In this document: positions 12,299 to 22,569 of the stretch, in pieces
Position numbering within the stretch: the stretch's first letter is position 1
Layout: the number at the start of each line of letters is the position of its first letter
Source: Roridomyces roridus
Lineage: Eukaryota; Basidiomycota; Agaricomycetes; Agaricales; Mycenaceae
DNA length: 64,000 nt
Direction: 5' to 3'
Assembly: GCA_029378245.1 (NCBI GenBank)
Contig: JARKIF010000011.1
Span: forward strand, 620,001-684,000
Program-made: the position numbers and the translations under genes
The notes under the pieces: generated by a model
Seen by the model: the letters and a program-made list of their open reading frames with translations, nothing else
What the model was told of the DNA's origin: nothing
Databases searched by the model: none

Positions 12299-14240
12299 TC
12301 ACTCCTCCTCATCATCATCCTCATACACCGGCATCTCTCCTTCCTCAGGCGCCGGCGGCAAGCTCACACCACTCGATGCGGGCGGCCAACTCTGCACCGT
12401 AAACCTAAACTTACCCTCCCACTTTTTATACTCCTTCAACGCGAGCGCTTTATCCATATCCGTCGTGGCTTGCTGCCATTTGATGTACAACGGGTCGGTG
12501 TCCTGCGGTGATGTAAGCTTGAGTTGATGAGAGATCGAAATACAAACCCGGCGGGACGCCAGCGTTGGCGTAGGACCCGAAAGACGCGCAGGACCCTGTG
12601 CGATGAACCTGTGAAGGAAGTCGGTAAGTTTCAAGCAAAGCGAGGAAAGAAGAAAGAAAGAACGCACACGTCCAACTTCCTCGGCCTGAAAAAGTTGACA
12701 TTCCACGCCTCGACGAGTTTACACGTCGGGCCCACCCTCTTCGCGCGCAATTTCCGCTCTGCAATCGTCGATACGGCAAAGCCCGCGCCAACAATAGGCA
12801 TAAGTGGAACTGATGTGCGTGAGTGATACCACTCCAAGTAAAACGAAAAAACCCACTCACGCGTAGCAACAGCCAACCCCGCCTGAGCCCTCATCTCAAT
12901 CCTCGCCGTCTCATCAATATCATCCCACAACTTTGCCCAATCATCCCTCGTCACATCATGGGAGAGTATATGCGGCGGCTTGTTGGGAAAGGCTCTCCCC
13001 GACGTCATCCCCTTTGCCAAATCGTTCGAATTGGATGAACGCATGACAATCGGAGCCTCCAGCGGCGCGTACGTGATCTGGATCCCTTTGGAATCCGGGG
13101 CGGTTGTAGGCGGTGGGGCACGGGAGAAACACGCAGGCGGGGGATTGAGGCAGTTCCGACGGTTGCGCGCCATCTCGACGGCTTGGTGTTTGGCAAAGCC
13201 AGATTTGTTTTTCGACCACTTGGGGCCAACGTGACGATCGCTCGAGGTCGAGGATGCGGCGCGCTTGGGAGGAGGCCGGAGGTGTGAAGAGGAAACGGCT
13301 TCTGTCTCCGGTTCGTCTCCATCTACGTCCTCATCGAGTTCGTCTTCCTCGTACTCCCCTTCTTCGACGAGCGATCGTGCGTGGAGATGCGGTGTGGTCG
13401 GTGTCGATCGTGGGGGTAGTGGGGGCGTAGCCTGCGGCTGTCGCGATGGGAGTGGTGGTGCAGAAGCCTGCCGCGGAGGAAGTGCAGGAGACGAGCGAGG
13501 AGGTAGCTCGGGTCGGCATGGTGATGGCTGGCGAGGAGGGAGCGGAGGCATTGATGGTGACAAATCTCTCATGGGCAACGGTGGACGAGAGGGTGATGGC
13601 TGACGAATGGGTAGTGTAGGCCGTGTGTCAGCTGGTGTCGACAGCGAATGAGATAGCGTAGGCCGCGCGGATATTTTTGGCGTCGGTGGCGGGGGAGGAC
13701 GACGGGCGGTGCCTGTCAACGACTGGGCATCAACGGCCTTTGCCTCTGAAGCAGCCAGAGTCGGGGGTGCTGGGGCACGTCTGTGGAACGACGGTGGAAG
13801 TGACGTGTTGCTTGAGATGGCTCGAGGGTGGGAAACCGATCGTGTCTCCGTGGCATCGACCGTGGGTGGCGTTCGACGGGGAGGATATGCAGGAGCGTAC
13901 GGTGGAGCAGGAGTGAGCTTTTCGACAGGAGCTGGAGGTGGGGGAGGCTTCTTCTTTGTGATGGAAGGCGGTAGCGTAGGCTTTGCCGGATCGGATGCTT
14001 TTTGAATCTGGATTTGCGCGGCCTGGAACTGCGCAGCTCTTGCCGCAACAGAGTTGGTTTTGAGCCCATTGAACTTGAGATCCGGCGACTCCTGTTCGCT
14101 TCCTTCATCAGAGTCAGAAGATGCGAGAATGACTGGAGCAGTCTCGACATTTCCCCAGGTCTAAACAGGACGGGTGTGAGCTCCTGTTGTCTACTTGGTG
14201 CAGAGAGGGTTACCCCATCGGCTCGTTTGACCCATGGCAT
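12299..14240 (-). CDS. Proline-rich protein with conserved basidiomycete C-terminal domain
   Basis: Exon 1 (14240-14214, nine codons, MPWVKRADG) is spliced to a long exon from 14160 to about 12670; two further exons end at the stop at 12301-12299, giving roughly 590 residues. Residues of about 60-260 are a low-complexity region full of PPLPPR-type repeats, the kind that binds SH3 or profilin. An acidic patch (EEGEYEEDELDEDVDGDE) and a basic patch follow. The C-terminal part (DDWAKLWDDIDETARIEMRA, GLAVATREW, EAWNVNFFRPRKLDV, PLYIKWQQATTDMD) resembles a domain seen in many mushroom hypothetical proteins. The tail is strongly acidic. An actin-adaptor role can be guessed from the proline repeats, but nothing seen proves it. 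Confidence 0.7.
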
Positions 14241-14597
14241 GTTTAGTTGGCTGTAGCGTACGTTGGTGGTGAGTGAGAGAGAGTCAAGCTGGCGATGACA
14301 TGGCGGTGTGGTGGAAACAAAGTGTGATTGACAGCTGTCACATGGGCGGTGCCCTGATTTACGATCAAACATCGCCCGTTTTTGAGTTCGTTGGCATCTC
14401 GGCCGGAGCTTGCAGCATTCCCAGCGAGTTCTGGAGCCCCGGGATAAAGCAGTCAAATTCTGGAATTCCGAGATATTCTATTCGCCATGAAACGCGGTGC
14501 CGCGGCGGAACCTAATTCAGCAAATCAAAAGTTCCGAGTTGGCACACAGGCACGAATTGCGAGGAGTTCGGCCTTGTGTCGTAAATGTTTACTACAC

Positions 14598-14815
14598 CAT
14601 GCGACGAAAATTTTCCATCAATGGCCATACAATTTAAACCCGACAGCGCGAAACCTCGCGAAGTCGAACCCACACTCCACCCCCTAACTCATCATTCGGC
14701 ATCTCGGCTCAGGGTAAGTTCACGCGGTGGATTATGATGCAAAGGTCATTCTTCCGTGTGGCCCTTAGAGGATAAACCTGCGCGCGGCCTTTCAAGAATG
14801 AGGCTTGAGGATGAG
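14598..14815 (+). repeat. Dispersed direct repeat, copy 1 (upstream of an F-box gene)
   Basis: About 210 bp closely similar, in the same orientation, to 20657-20870. Shared stretches include GCGACGAAAATTTTC, CATTCGGCATCTCGGCTCAG, AAGTTCACGCGG and GCGCGCGGCCTTTCA. The left copy lies just upstream of the F-box gene starting at 15033, so it may be a duplicated promoter region or a short mobile sequence. No terminal inverted repeat was seen. Confidence 0.75.
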
Positions 14816-15032
14816 TTCAGAGTCGGTAACAGGCTGTAAACTTTCCTTGAAGGCGGGCGTGGAAGGGCTTAACGAATGTACGGGAGGCAATTTGGAGGCA
14901 AGGCAGCATGATAGGAAGTTCCTCGCAGGTGCGGACATGCATGACCCAAGCCAGCGATCAAGATGCGGCATCACTTTGGCAGTGTTTGCTCGTCACTTGC
15001 TCCCGACTACCACCTTACCACCACCCACTGCC

Positions 15033-17370
15033 ATGGGTTTGCCAGTCCCGCAGGAACTCGTCGATCATATTGTTGGAAATCTTGCTGGAGACGTGCCTAC
15101 TCTCAAATCTATGGAGGCCCGGAGCATCGCGCTTTGAAACAAGATGATAATCCATGATGGCCGCTGTCAATGACAGTTCCGACGGAGGACCCCGTAACCG
15201 CCGGCGTGTCTTGCCGTATTCCAACATTGATTTGACAGATGGTAAGTAAGTTGAAGCAACCTTGGTATGTCCCTCGCATCGCCGGATACGTCGCGTCGCG
15301 TTTTGGAGCATTTTAACGTGCACCAGGCACGGGAATGTAGCCACACACCCGAGATTGCACACATGGTACCGGTATTCGTAGTTGGGTACAGTGGCTCGGC
15401 CGCGTTCTGGCATACTCACTGCCAAATGCACTCGTGGAGACGTGAGCAAGCCACGAGTGCAGTACATAACTACATGTATTAGATTTTGGTATACGCATGA
15501 GGTGGTGTCGTGCGAATAATACATACGAGTTGCGTTGGACAGAACAACTTGCATTCATGTGCGCCCTCATTGAAATCTCGCGGAAAACGCCGCGCCGGCG
15601 CCTCAGAATAGCCGCGGTCTGGTATTAGTGAGCCTTGAGATAGCGCAGAGTTGAGGGAGCCTGGGGCAGGTGCAACGGCGGGGTCGTTGTGTCGTCCCGA
15701 GGTCAGCCGATGTTTTAACATTCATAATCTGGAGGCCATCTTGTCGCACGAGATTGTCGCACGAGATCTGCGCGAGACCCACACGCGGCGCTGTTGTGAA
15801 CGCTGACCAGCTCGAGTCCCGAGTCCGACATGGCAGTCAGAGTTTGATTGGCGCTCGCAAGTCTCGAAAGGGCTTTTATCTTTGAGTTTAGTCGGGTGGA
15901 GGCCAAATTGGGTGCTGAAAGAAGACTAGAAGCCCCAGACGGAGAGACGCGGTGCGGCGTACTGTCGTGATAATCGCCAGACTCGGAAGGACCCAGATTC
16001 GACGTGACCTGTGTCCAATGATGGTGGTAAGAAGCAAGAAGTGATTTCTGACTCTGTCAATCACACCAAAAGACAAACTGTCCCATCAATGTTGAGACAC
16101 GGACAAAATTGCCGACGGTCCTGGGGTCCCCTCTCGGAACTATTATTGACAGCGGCCATCGTGGATTATCATCTGTTTCAAAGCGCGGTGCTCCGGGCCT
16201 CCATACAAATCCTGCTGTCTGACGGCACGCGCCTTCGCTCGTCCATCCCAGATTCTCCTCTTCAGTAAAATCGAAATCCTCCCTCCTACGCCCAACCGGA
16301 ACAGGGACAGCCCGTGCCAGAGATTCTACACACTAATCTCTTCATCGCCTCATCTCGCTTCTCACGTCGACGAGTTGCACATTGTATTGGCGGTCCTGGA
16401 CAACGGCCATGACTTGGCCACTGCAGGTGAACCTTCGTGGATCATGTCCGACAGGACGCTCTCCCTGGTTCTTCCTCTCCTCACTCTCAAGCATATATTT
16501 ATTTTCGACGCGACAGCCCGGATGACTGCCGGCTTGCGGTGGGGCCAACTCGACTGCTCCCTTCGTTCCGCCCTGACCGGCGTGTTTTCCTCGCCAACTT
16601 TGCAGTCCGTTCAACTGCAATGGATCATTATATCCTCACCTCGGGAACTGCTGTCGCTTTTCTGCAACGCGACTTCCCTCAAGTCGCTGCACCTCTCGTG
16701 CGTGTCATTTGATCCCGCACGAAAAGACGAGTGCTGGCCGCAGTCGCGGGCTTGGTACCCCAAACTCGAGGCCATATTTTTCTCTGAGATGATCGACGAC
16801 AAGTTTGCCTCTCATTTTATCAATACCCAAATCGATTTGTCTGGCCTTACGAAGCTTGCAATATCAAGCCTGAGGAGGGGCGATTGGAAGTTTGGATCCA
16901 ATGTTGCGCCAGCACTCGAAGAGTTAGTCCTCCTTCTACCTCCACGTGAGCCTATTCCTCCTCTGTATTCCCAGAGAATCCCTCAACAACTTGGACTTCA
17001 GCCCTGGACTTCAGATCGTTTATAACACCCAGCCTCCGGTCACTTTCGGTGATCACACTCAAATGGACTGAAACCTTGCTCGCGTTTTTCAGGGTCTGCC
17101 CCCGAAATTCACAGCTCAAAATGATCGTGCTCCAAAACCCCGTTGGCCCCGTGCAGCTCCGATTGGGCGGTCCTGAACAATGCGGCGGAATCTCTCCTCT
17201 CCGATCTACCGTCTTTGCAAACGGTAGAAATCCGAATTTTGAGCAGTTCCATTGCCAGCCACCGAGAATTCCTCGACTGGTCGGAGACGACTCGAACGTC
17301 GTTGTATTCATTGGAGAGGCGTGGATTATTGGTATTGACGGAAGGTGGATTTCCCAGTGTCGTGGTTTGA
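15033..17370 (+). pseudogene. F-box protein gene split by a TIR element
   Basis: The first exon begins MGLPVPQELVDHIVGNL, a typical F-box start, and reaches a serine codon at 15109. The frame resumes beyond a 1.1-kb insertion at 16212, where CCLTARAFARPSQILLFSKI matches the second half of mushroom F-box domains, and then runs through leucine-rich segments (VDELHIVLAV, LSLVLPLLTLKHIFIFD, LTKLAISSLRRGDW). A 56-nt intron at 16946-17001 is followed by PLDFRSFITPSLRSLSVI; a probable one-base shift near 17150 leads to a final segment ending at the stop 17368-17370. Such proteins would recruit substrates to SCF ubiquitin ligases. The insertion and the shift make it a pseudogene. Confidence 0.8.
15110..16205. 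mobile_element. Non-autonomous TIR DNA transposon (1096 bp) inserted in an F-box gene
   Basis: The ends are inverted repeats of about 130 bp, identical over the outer 17 bases (TATGGAGGCCCGGAGCA) and about 80% similar further in. A 6-bp duplication CAAATC flanks it (15104-15109, 16206-16211). Deleting the element and one target copy joins the two parts of the F-box frame exactly. The interior has no transposase-like frame, so it is non-autonomous. Superfamily is unclear: a 6-bp duplication fits none of the common families neatly. Confidence 0.88.
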
Positions 17371-18718
17371 AGATTTGGCTAATCTTCTTTACAGGCGGCG
17401 ACTGTGAACCCTTGCATCATAGCCAAGATCCCTGAGCACCGAACATTTGGACGTTGGCGTGAGTGGTGTCAGGTCGCATCTGGCACGCCCGTGAAAAGGA
17501 GATCATCATTTCTTGCATTTGAGTTCATGTACACTGGTTTGCATCGCATGTCCGTACACTGACTCGGAAAAACTAATGGATCACGCGTGGTTCGAAATTG
17601 TTTGATGCATTGCTTCACAGCCACGCCACTTCTGGGCAATGTTAAGGTCTTCAAAGGAAGCTTACAGGGTCTAGTATATACCCGTAAAATATTGAGTTGC
17701 CTGACCCTCTCCTTGCTAAAGCAGAGCGATCACAAAAATGAAAGTGATCCATTTTAAAATCTGGTTTCCGTCAAATCTGTGTGTTTGATCTTTTATCTGG
17801 ACTTAATGCTTCAGGTGCAACTGGAAATTGGACTGGATGATAGCTTGATGTCTGTTGAGCAATTCTGGGCCCAAAAATCCGATCTCAAGTGGGTTGGTTG
17901 TGAAGCACTTGGTCAATGAAGTGGTGACCACTAACATGGCAAAGGTGCCCATGGCCTGCCAGTAGTCTTTGATGAGAGGTCTCAAGCATGTATAGGGCAA
18001 CTCTTCCAATCCTAAGGACTGCCCCAATGACACAGGCAAGGTGACTGTGACCACCTCACACCCTATCAGGGTTGAAGAACTTCCACCACCGTTTGGCCAC
18101 GGCTCTTTGGTGGCCTTGATCTTGAAATAGGGCCTTGCACAATGTGAAAATCCGGCTGAATACAGTAGATGCCGGTCACTGAGTTACACCTAGAGTGTAA
18201 GAAAGGCAACTCATGCAGATGTGCATGGTGGGTGGTTGCCTGATGTTGATTTTTGCATGATCTGTATATACAGCCTGAGCAAGGAGCTTCCCAACAGCCC
18301 CGATAAGCCATATTTCTGGGTCTTGATTGATCAGTTGTGCTATTTTGGATCCTATGAGATGCCTAGAAGATGTACAGACTCGATGGTGTGATGGTTGACC
18401 CTATGCAAAAATCCGGCCACAGATCAGAGCTGAAAAACAACACTGTCTGGTCTCGGGGCATATATGTAGCTCCATTCCTGTACCTGAGACATTGGATTAA
18501 TGAAGTAGAGTATCCTAGGCTTCATCCTGGTCGGTTTTGGTATGGCATTGACACTCAAGACACCTGAGAACAAGTGCTGAACTTTCAACCCAATGTTCAG
18601 CTCGGCAATGAAAATTGAATGGAGGACTCTGCACATTGAATTTCCACTTTTTGAGGACAACTAAGCTTTTCCAGCATCCATGAGCTCCCACTGACAAGTT
18701 ATACCATACAGGTAGGGG

Positions 18719-18975
18719 GTCCCGGGTACACGGCACCCTGGGTTGTAGCCACAATGCATTGTACCTTGCAGTGGCAGGGGGGTACATTTAAATAAGGTGA
18801 CACCTTGACAAGACAGCCATGATGTGCCCACATTGCAATGTACCTTTGGCAGTGCACAGCAAAGAAATTAAAATGCAGCAAGGGGGATTGAACCCAAAAC
18901 CTCCTGCTGTCATCCAGGGAGAGTGGATGGCAGACACCTTAACCAACTGAGCTAGAGAAGAGTGATAGCTGGCTC
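18719..18975 (-). mobile_element. tRNA-derived SINE, copy A
   Basis: On the minus strand a Pol III A box (TAGCTCAGTTGG) and B box (GGTTTTGGGTTCAATCCC) stand in a tRNA-like head with an extended anticodon hairpin (CTGCCATCCA paired to TGGATGACAG around a 7-nt loop). The body downstream shares long stretches with copy B (TGCAATGTGGGCACA, TGTCAAG, TTAAATGTACCCCCC, then CAGGGTGCCGTGTACCCGGG). A tRNA head plus a common unrelated body is the definition of a tRNA-derived SINE. Confidence 0.75.
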
Positions 18976-19036
18976 TCCACATCAAGCCAAACTATGCCCT
19001 CAGACTGAGATCTAGCAGTGAATCGGCGGTTAGATG

Positions 19037-19061
19037 CGGGTTAGGTTAGGTTAGGTTAGGT
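19037..19061 (+). repeat. GGTTA microsatellite
   Basis: Four to five tandem GGTTA units followed by GGTTTGG, inside the Tc1-like element. The pentamer is not the fungal telomere hexamer. Confidence 0.8.
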
Positions 19062-19254
19062 TTGGTGCACCCCTAAACAAATGACATCCCCCCCGCAGCT
19101 TCGTCTGTGAGCGGAAGAACTCGTAATCCACCGTGAATGGGCGGTTAGGGGCGATATCTGCTGTGAATGGTGGTTAGGGGCATCATCCAATGGGAATGAC
19201 AGCATCAGATCAGGGCTGGTCAAATAGGGTAGTAGTGGCATCAAATAAAGCAAC

Positions 19255-19510
19255 CAGTATGGTTCTGTAGTGTAGCAGTAAGCAGTCATTCCTAATATAG
19301 TAATCTCTACCCTGGAGGTCTGGGGTTCAATTCAGCCTGCTGGCAGCTATTTTGCCCTGCTGTGGCTGGGTGCAATTCATTTAGCAAGGCTGTGACAGGG
19401 TACAATGCAATGTGGGCACACTGTGGCTGGGTTGTCAAGCTGTGGCCACAATTAAATGTACCCCCCAGGCATGACAGGGTACATTGCCTATGTGGTACAG
19501 CTACACCTCT
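19255..19510 (+). mobile_element. tRNA-derived SINE, copy B
   Basis: This copy is opposite in orientation to copy A. It has a degenerate A-box-like GTGTAGCAGTAAGCAGTC and a B box (GGTCTGGGGTTCAATTC), followed by the shared body (TACAATGCAATGTGGGCACA, TGGGTTGTCAAGCTGTGG, TTAAATGTACCCCCC). The head is more diverged than in copy A, the body less so. Confidence 0.7.
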
Positions 19511-20039
19511 ACACGGGAGGATTATTTTACTGATTTCTTCATTTGATGTTTCTGAGTCCCTGAGCAGGCCGGAAGTGCACTGCTTTGGCTCACAGATGGA
19601 AGATGGGATAGTGAAGAGGAGCTGTACAACATTTGAGCTCATTTGGGTCAGTCGTTGCAGTTTTTCACGGCAAATAGTGTGGGTCAACCAAATGCAGAAT
19701 AACAAATGGATCACATGTTCGCGTTTGACACACCACTGAAGCCGAACAAAGCCGATTTCGGACTCCGATTTGTACCCGCTAATAGTAGCCCTCCTAGTGC
19801 TCCTACTACACCCCACAACCAGTTTCCAATGTCCCTCCATCGGGCTTGACACCGCGTCCAATTTTCAAGATCTGGTGATCCATTACTTTTTCCGAGTCAG
19901 TGTATGTGCTTCTTGAGAACAGAGAGGTTGTTGGAGTTGCTACATGAATCCTTCATGACGTGTGACTTTGCAGGTTCATTCCTCCATCAGCTCGTCTCAC
20001 CACTCTGCGTATATTATCGGAGAGGGCTTAGCGAGCCAC

Positions 20040-20360
20040 CTTAGCGAATTTCGGGATTAGAGTTGGACCGGGCGTGACGTAGGGTACTTGGGGAAATCAG
20101 GGATGTTGGCGAGCTTCCTACGAGTCGATTGAGGTCGGTGGCGTCCAATACTGTCAAGATTTGAGGACATGGGAACATCCACATCCGGCCTCGATTCTGG
20201 GCTTCTGCGCTATCCTGGCGCCATGGCGAATGAAGGGGATTGTTCAGGGAGTACAAGGAGCTCATGGGCAAGCCGAATCCAGCCCGTAGAAGCAGGGGCA
20301 GCGGAAAATGGGGGATAACGAAGCCTCCGGAAGTGAGGACAGTGTCGACGAAGGGCACAT
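20040..20360 (-). CDS. Fragment of an unknown protein
   Basis: A minus-strand frame of about 105 residues including LSSLYSLNNPLHSPWRQDSAE-like and FPCPQILTVLDATDLNRL-like segments and an end HARSNSNPEIR. The regular alternation of leucines and the ending resemble C-terminal exons of mushroom hypothetical proteins, but no upstream exon could be traced through the repeat at 20657-20870. I do not recognise it; it may be a remnant. Confidence 0.3.
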
Positions 20361-20656
20361 CTCTGGGGGGCTAATAGTGCACCAAAATGTCGTCGGGGGA
20401 TCAAAGAAATATATTGGGAGTATAATGGACACGCTAGGATGCCTATGGGTCAGGATTCACAACGCACGAAAAAGAGTCATCACTGGCAGCTCCCCCCCGA
20501 CAGCGGCCTCCAGGGCAGCGCCGAAACGGGGGCGAGGGACAATGTAAGCCACGAGGTTGACGAAAGGAGTCATATAGACGCACCTGAGATCGAAATCCCC
20601 CCACCGAGACCATCCGTCTTGCCAGAAAACCTCGGAATCTTTGGTCGGCGTAAAAT

Positions 20657-20870
20657 GATGCGACGAAAATTTTCTATCCATACAAAACTCGACCGCGTGA
20701 AGCCTTCTCACGTCGAACCCACACTCCACCCCGTATCTCATCATTCGGCATCTCGGCTCAGGGCAAGTTCACGCGGTTGATGACGGTGCAAAGATCCCTT
20801 CTCCGTGTGGCCCATAGAGGATGAATCTGCGCGCGGCCTTTCAGGAATGATGTCATTGCGTGGGGGAACG
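20657..20870 (+). repeat. Dispersed direct repeat, copy 2
   Basis: Partner of 14598-14815, same orientation, roughly 80% similar. No F-box gene follows this copy. Confidence 0.75.
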
Positions 20871-20874
20871 GCAT

Positions 20875-21630
20875 GGAATGTATGGTCTACGTCCAAAACT
20901 GGATCGCTGCGAACGACGGAGTAAACTCACTGTAGAGAAAGATGAACGCCGACATATTTATGTACCATCAACCTCCCCATCCAAAACTGAGCCTCGAACA
21001 AAATTCCACACACGTTGAATGAGCGTCACACCCCCATGAAAACATCCACGAGATTCACGAATCCTTTGAAACGGATGGAGGACGAGCGCACGCACGCGGA
21101 GAGCCATGAAGGGTACGCGGGCTTGACCATTCTTTCACGCGTCAGGCAATCGGCACGGGAGAGACCGTGGTGGGAAGTACGCAGCCACCTTTAAGATGAG
21201 CCGCTTGATTTAGGGGAGAAACAACGGCTCTAGAATGGCGTATCAATCGGAATATACAGTGCGGATCGAAGTTCCGGGAAAGAAACCGAAAGGGCTGGCC
21301 GACGAATCGGACCAGTACGAAGATTGAGATGCTCTTGGTCCCCCGGGATACTCGCGATATGACGCTGAGAGGACTGACCGACGACATGGATGAAAGGGTG
21401 TGTGGGTCATTGATTGGATGAACACCAAGACGGAATAGAGGCACGAGCAAGAAATTCTAATCCAAGCCCAGAGCAGCCCAGATGGAGACCGAGGGATCGA
21501 CCAAAGGTGGAGGACGGACAGGGTCAGCATGGAGCAGACCCGAATGGAAGAGATGACGTAGAGCGGGATAGAGCAGAAGAAAAGGTCCGAAATAGATACA
21601 ATCGAGATAAAGTCCAGCGAAAGGACTCCA
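20875..21630. other. Intergenic, no recognisable gene
   Basis: This is the region 3' of the tropomyosin gene. Only short overlapping frames occur; I see nothing assignable. Confidence 0.45.
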
Positions 21631-21633
21631 CGA

Positions 21634-22181
21634 CTAGAGACCCTCCATCTGCGCCACGAGCTCATCGAGCTCTGCCTTGGCCGTCTTGTACTTCGTCTCC
21701 GTCTCCTACACAAACCACAGCTCATGAATGCTAGAAGAGCCAGATCCGACAGACACACGCACCTCAGACTTGGCTTCCCACTGATCACGCTCCTTCACCG
21801 CTACATGCAACGCCCGTTCCGCCTCCTCCGTCCGCGAGTCCAAGTCACGCACTCTAAACACCACCCCAGGACATCAGGCCCCAACCGCGAGGTCCAAAAA
21901 GCATGAACACACACTTGGCTGACGCATCCTTGAGCTCCTCCTCCCGTTTATCGAGCTGGGCCTCCGCCTGCTCGAGCTTCACGGTAAGGCTCTTGATATC
22001 ATGATCCCGCTCCAGAAGCTGCTGCTCGAGTTGCTTGGCGTGACTCTCAGCCGTCTCTGCACGCGTGGTGGCAGCGTCGACTTCGTTGCGCAGCTGGACG
22101 AGTTTCTGGGGGCAGGAGGTGAAGAGATGGATGGAATGCGGGGAAGATGGAGGGACGGACCTCGCGAACGCGGTCTGTCAT
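21634..22181 (-). CDS. TPM1: Tropomyosin, unusually short (124 aa)
   Basis: Exons 22181-22161, 22105-21915, 21853-21763 and 21705-21634 join in phase. The product starts MTDRVREKLVQLRNEVD and ends KYKTAKAELDELVAQMEGL, both close to fungal tropomyosin (Cdc8/Tpm1) ends, and the whole length is charged coiled-coil heptads rich in E, K, Q and A. Tropomyosin winds along actin cables and stabilises them for formin- and myosin-driven transport and cytokinesis. Fungal orthologues are commonly about 161 residues; this one lacks about 37 residues between LKDASAK and VRDLDSR, close to one actin-binding period. The intron there is only 61 nt, so no hidden exon fits. The first intron after seven codons is typical of this gene. 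It seems intact. Confidence 0.88.
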
Positions 22182-22569
22182 GGTAGGATGTGGTATGTGC
22201 TGGCTGAGGTACGCCGATGGAGCCGATGAGCGTCAGTGGATGTGGCAACAGGAGAGTGACGGAGTGGCGGTGCGGCGCACGGATCATGCGCCACGAGTTG
22301 AAGTCACGGTCACGAGGCTGATTTGCTTCTGTTCCCGACCGAGATTTCGGGGAAGCCCTGGAAGCCCTCTCCTGCACGCAACTCTGTGCGTTGGATTGAT
22401 CACTTGCCAGATACCTTTTGACTGGACAATCCAGCGACAGATGTGGCGCACTCTCCTATCCGTTCTTGAATGTTGATCCGTTCAAAAACCGAGAAATGCC
22501 AATCAAGGCTTATTCCTGTCCGAGATTTAGTGCCCGCAACGAGCGACCTAAATCCCCTCCGACGTCGAC

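Larger units (their letters stand above)
17557..19902. mobile_element. Tc1/mariner-like element with TA target sites, carrying nested SINEs
   Basis: Inverted repeats of about 29 bp with one mismatch (CACTGACTCGGAAAAA at the outside) lie 2.35 kb apart and are bordered by TA dinucleotides (17555-17556, 19903-19904), as expected for Tc1/mariner insertions. The interior is AT-richer than its surroundings and has no intact transposase; frames near 17803-18570 and 19307-19861 are broken and I could not assign them. Two inverted SINE copies and a GGTTA microsatellite lie inside, so the element is old and has collected later insertions. Confidence 0.75.

Noticed and set aside
13265..13603. Glycine/serine-rich plus-strand frame
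   Set aside because: Mirror image of the proline-rich minus-strand gene; low-complexity shadow.
18893..18960. SINE head as a functional tRNA gene
   Set aside because: No acceptor stem pairs around it and the sequence continues into the repeated SINE body.
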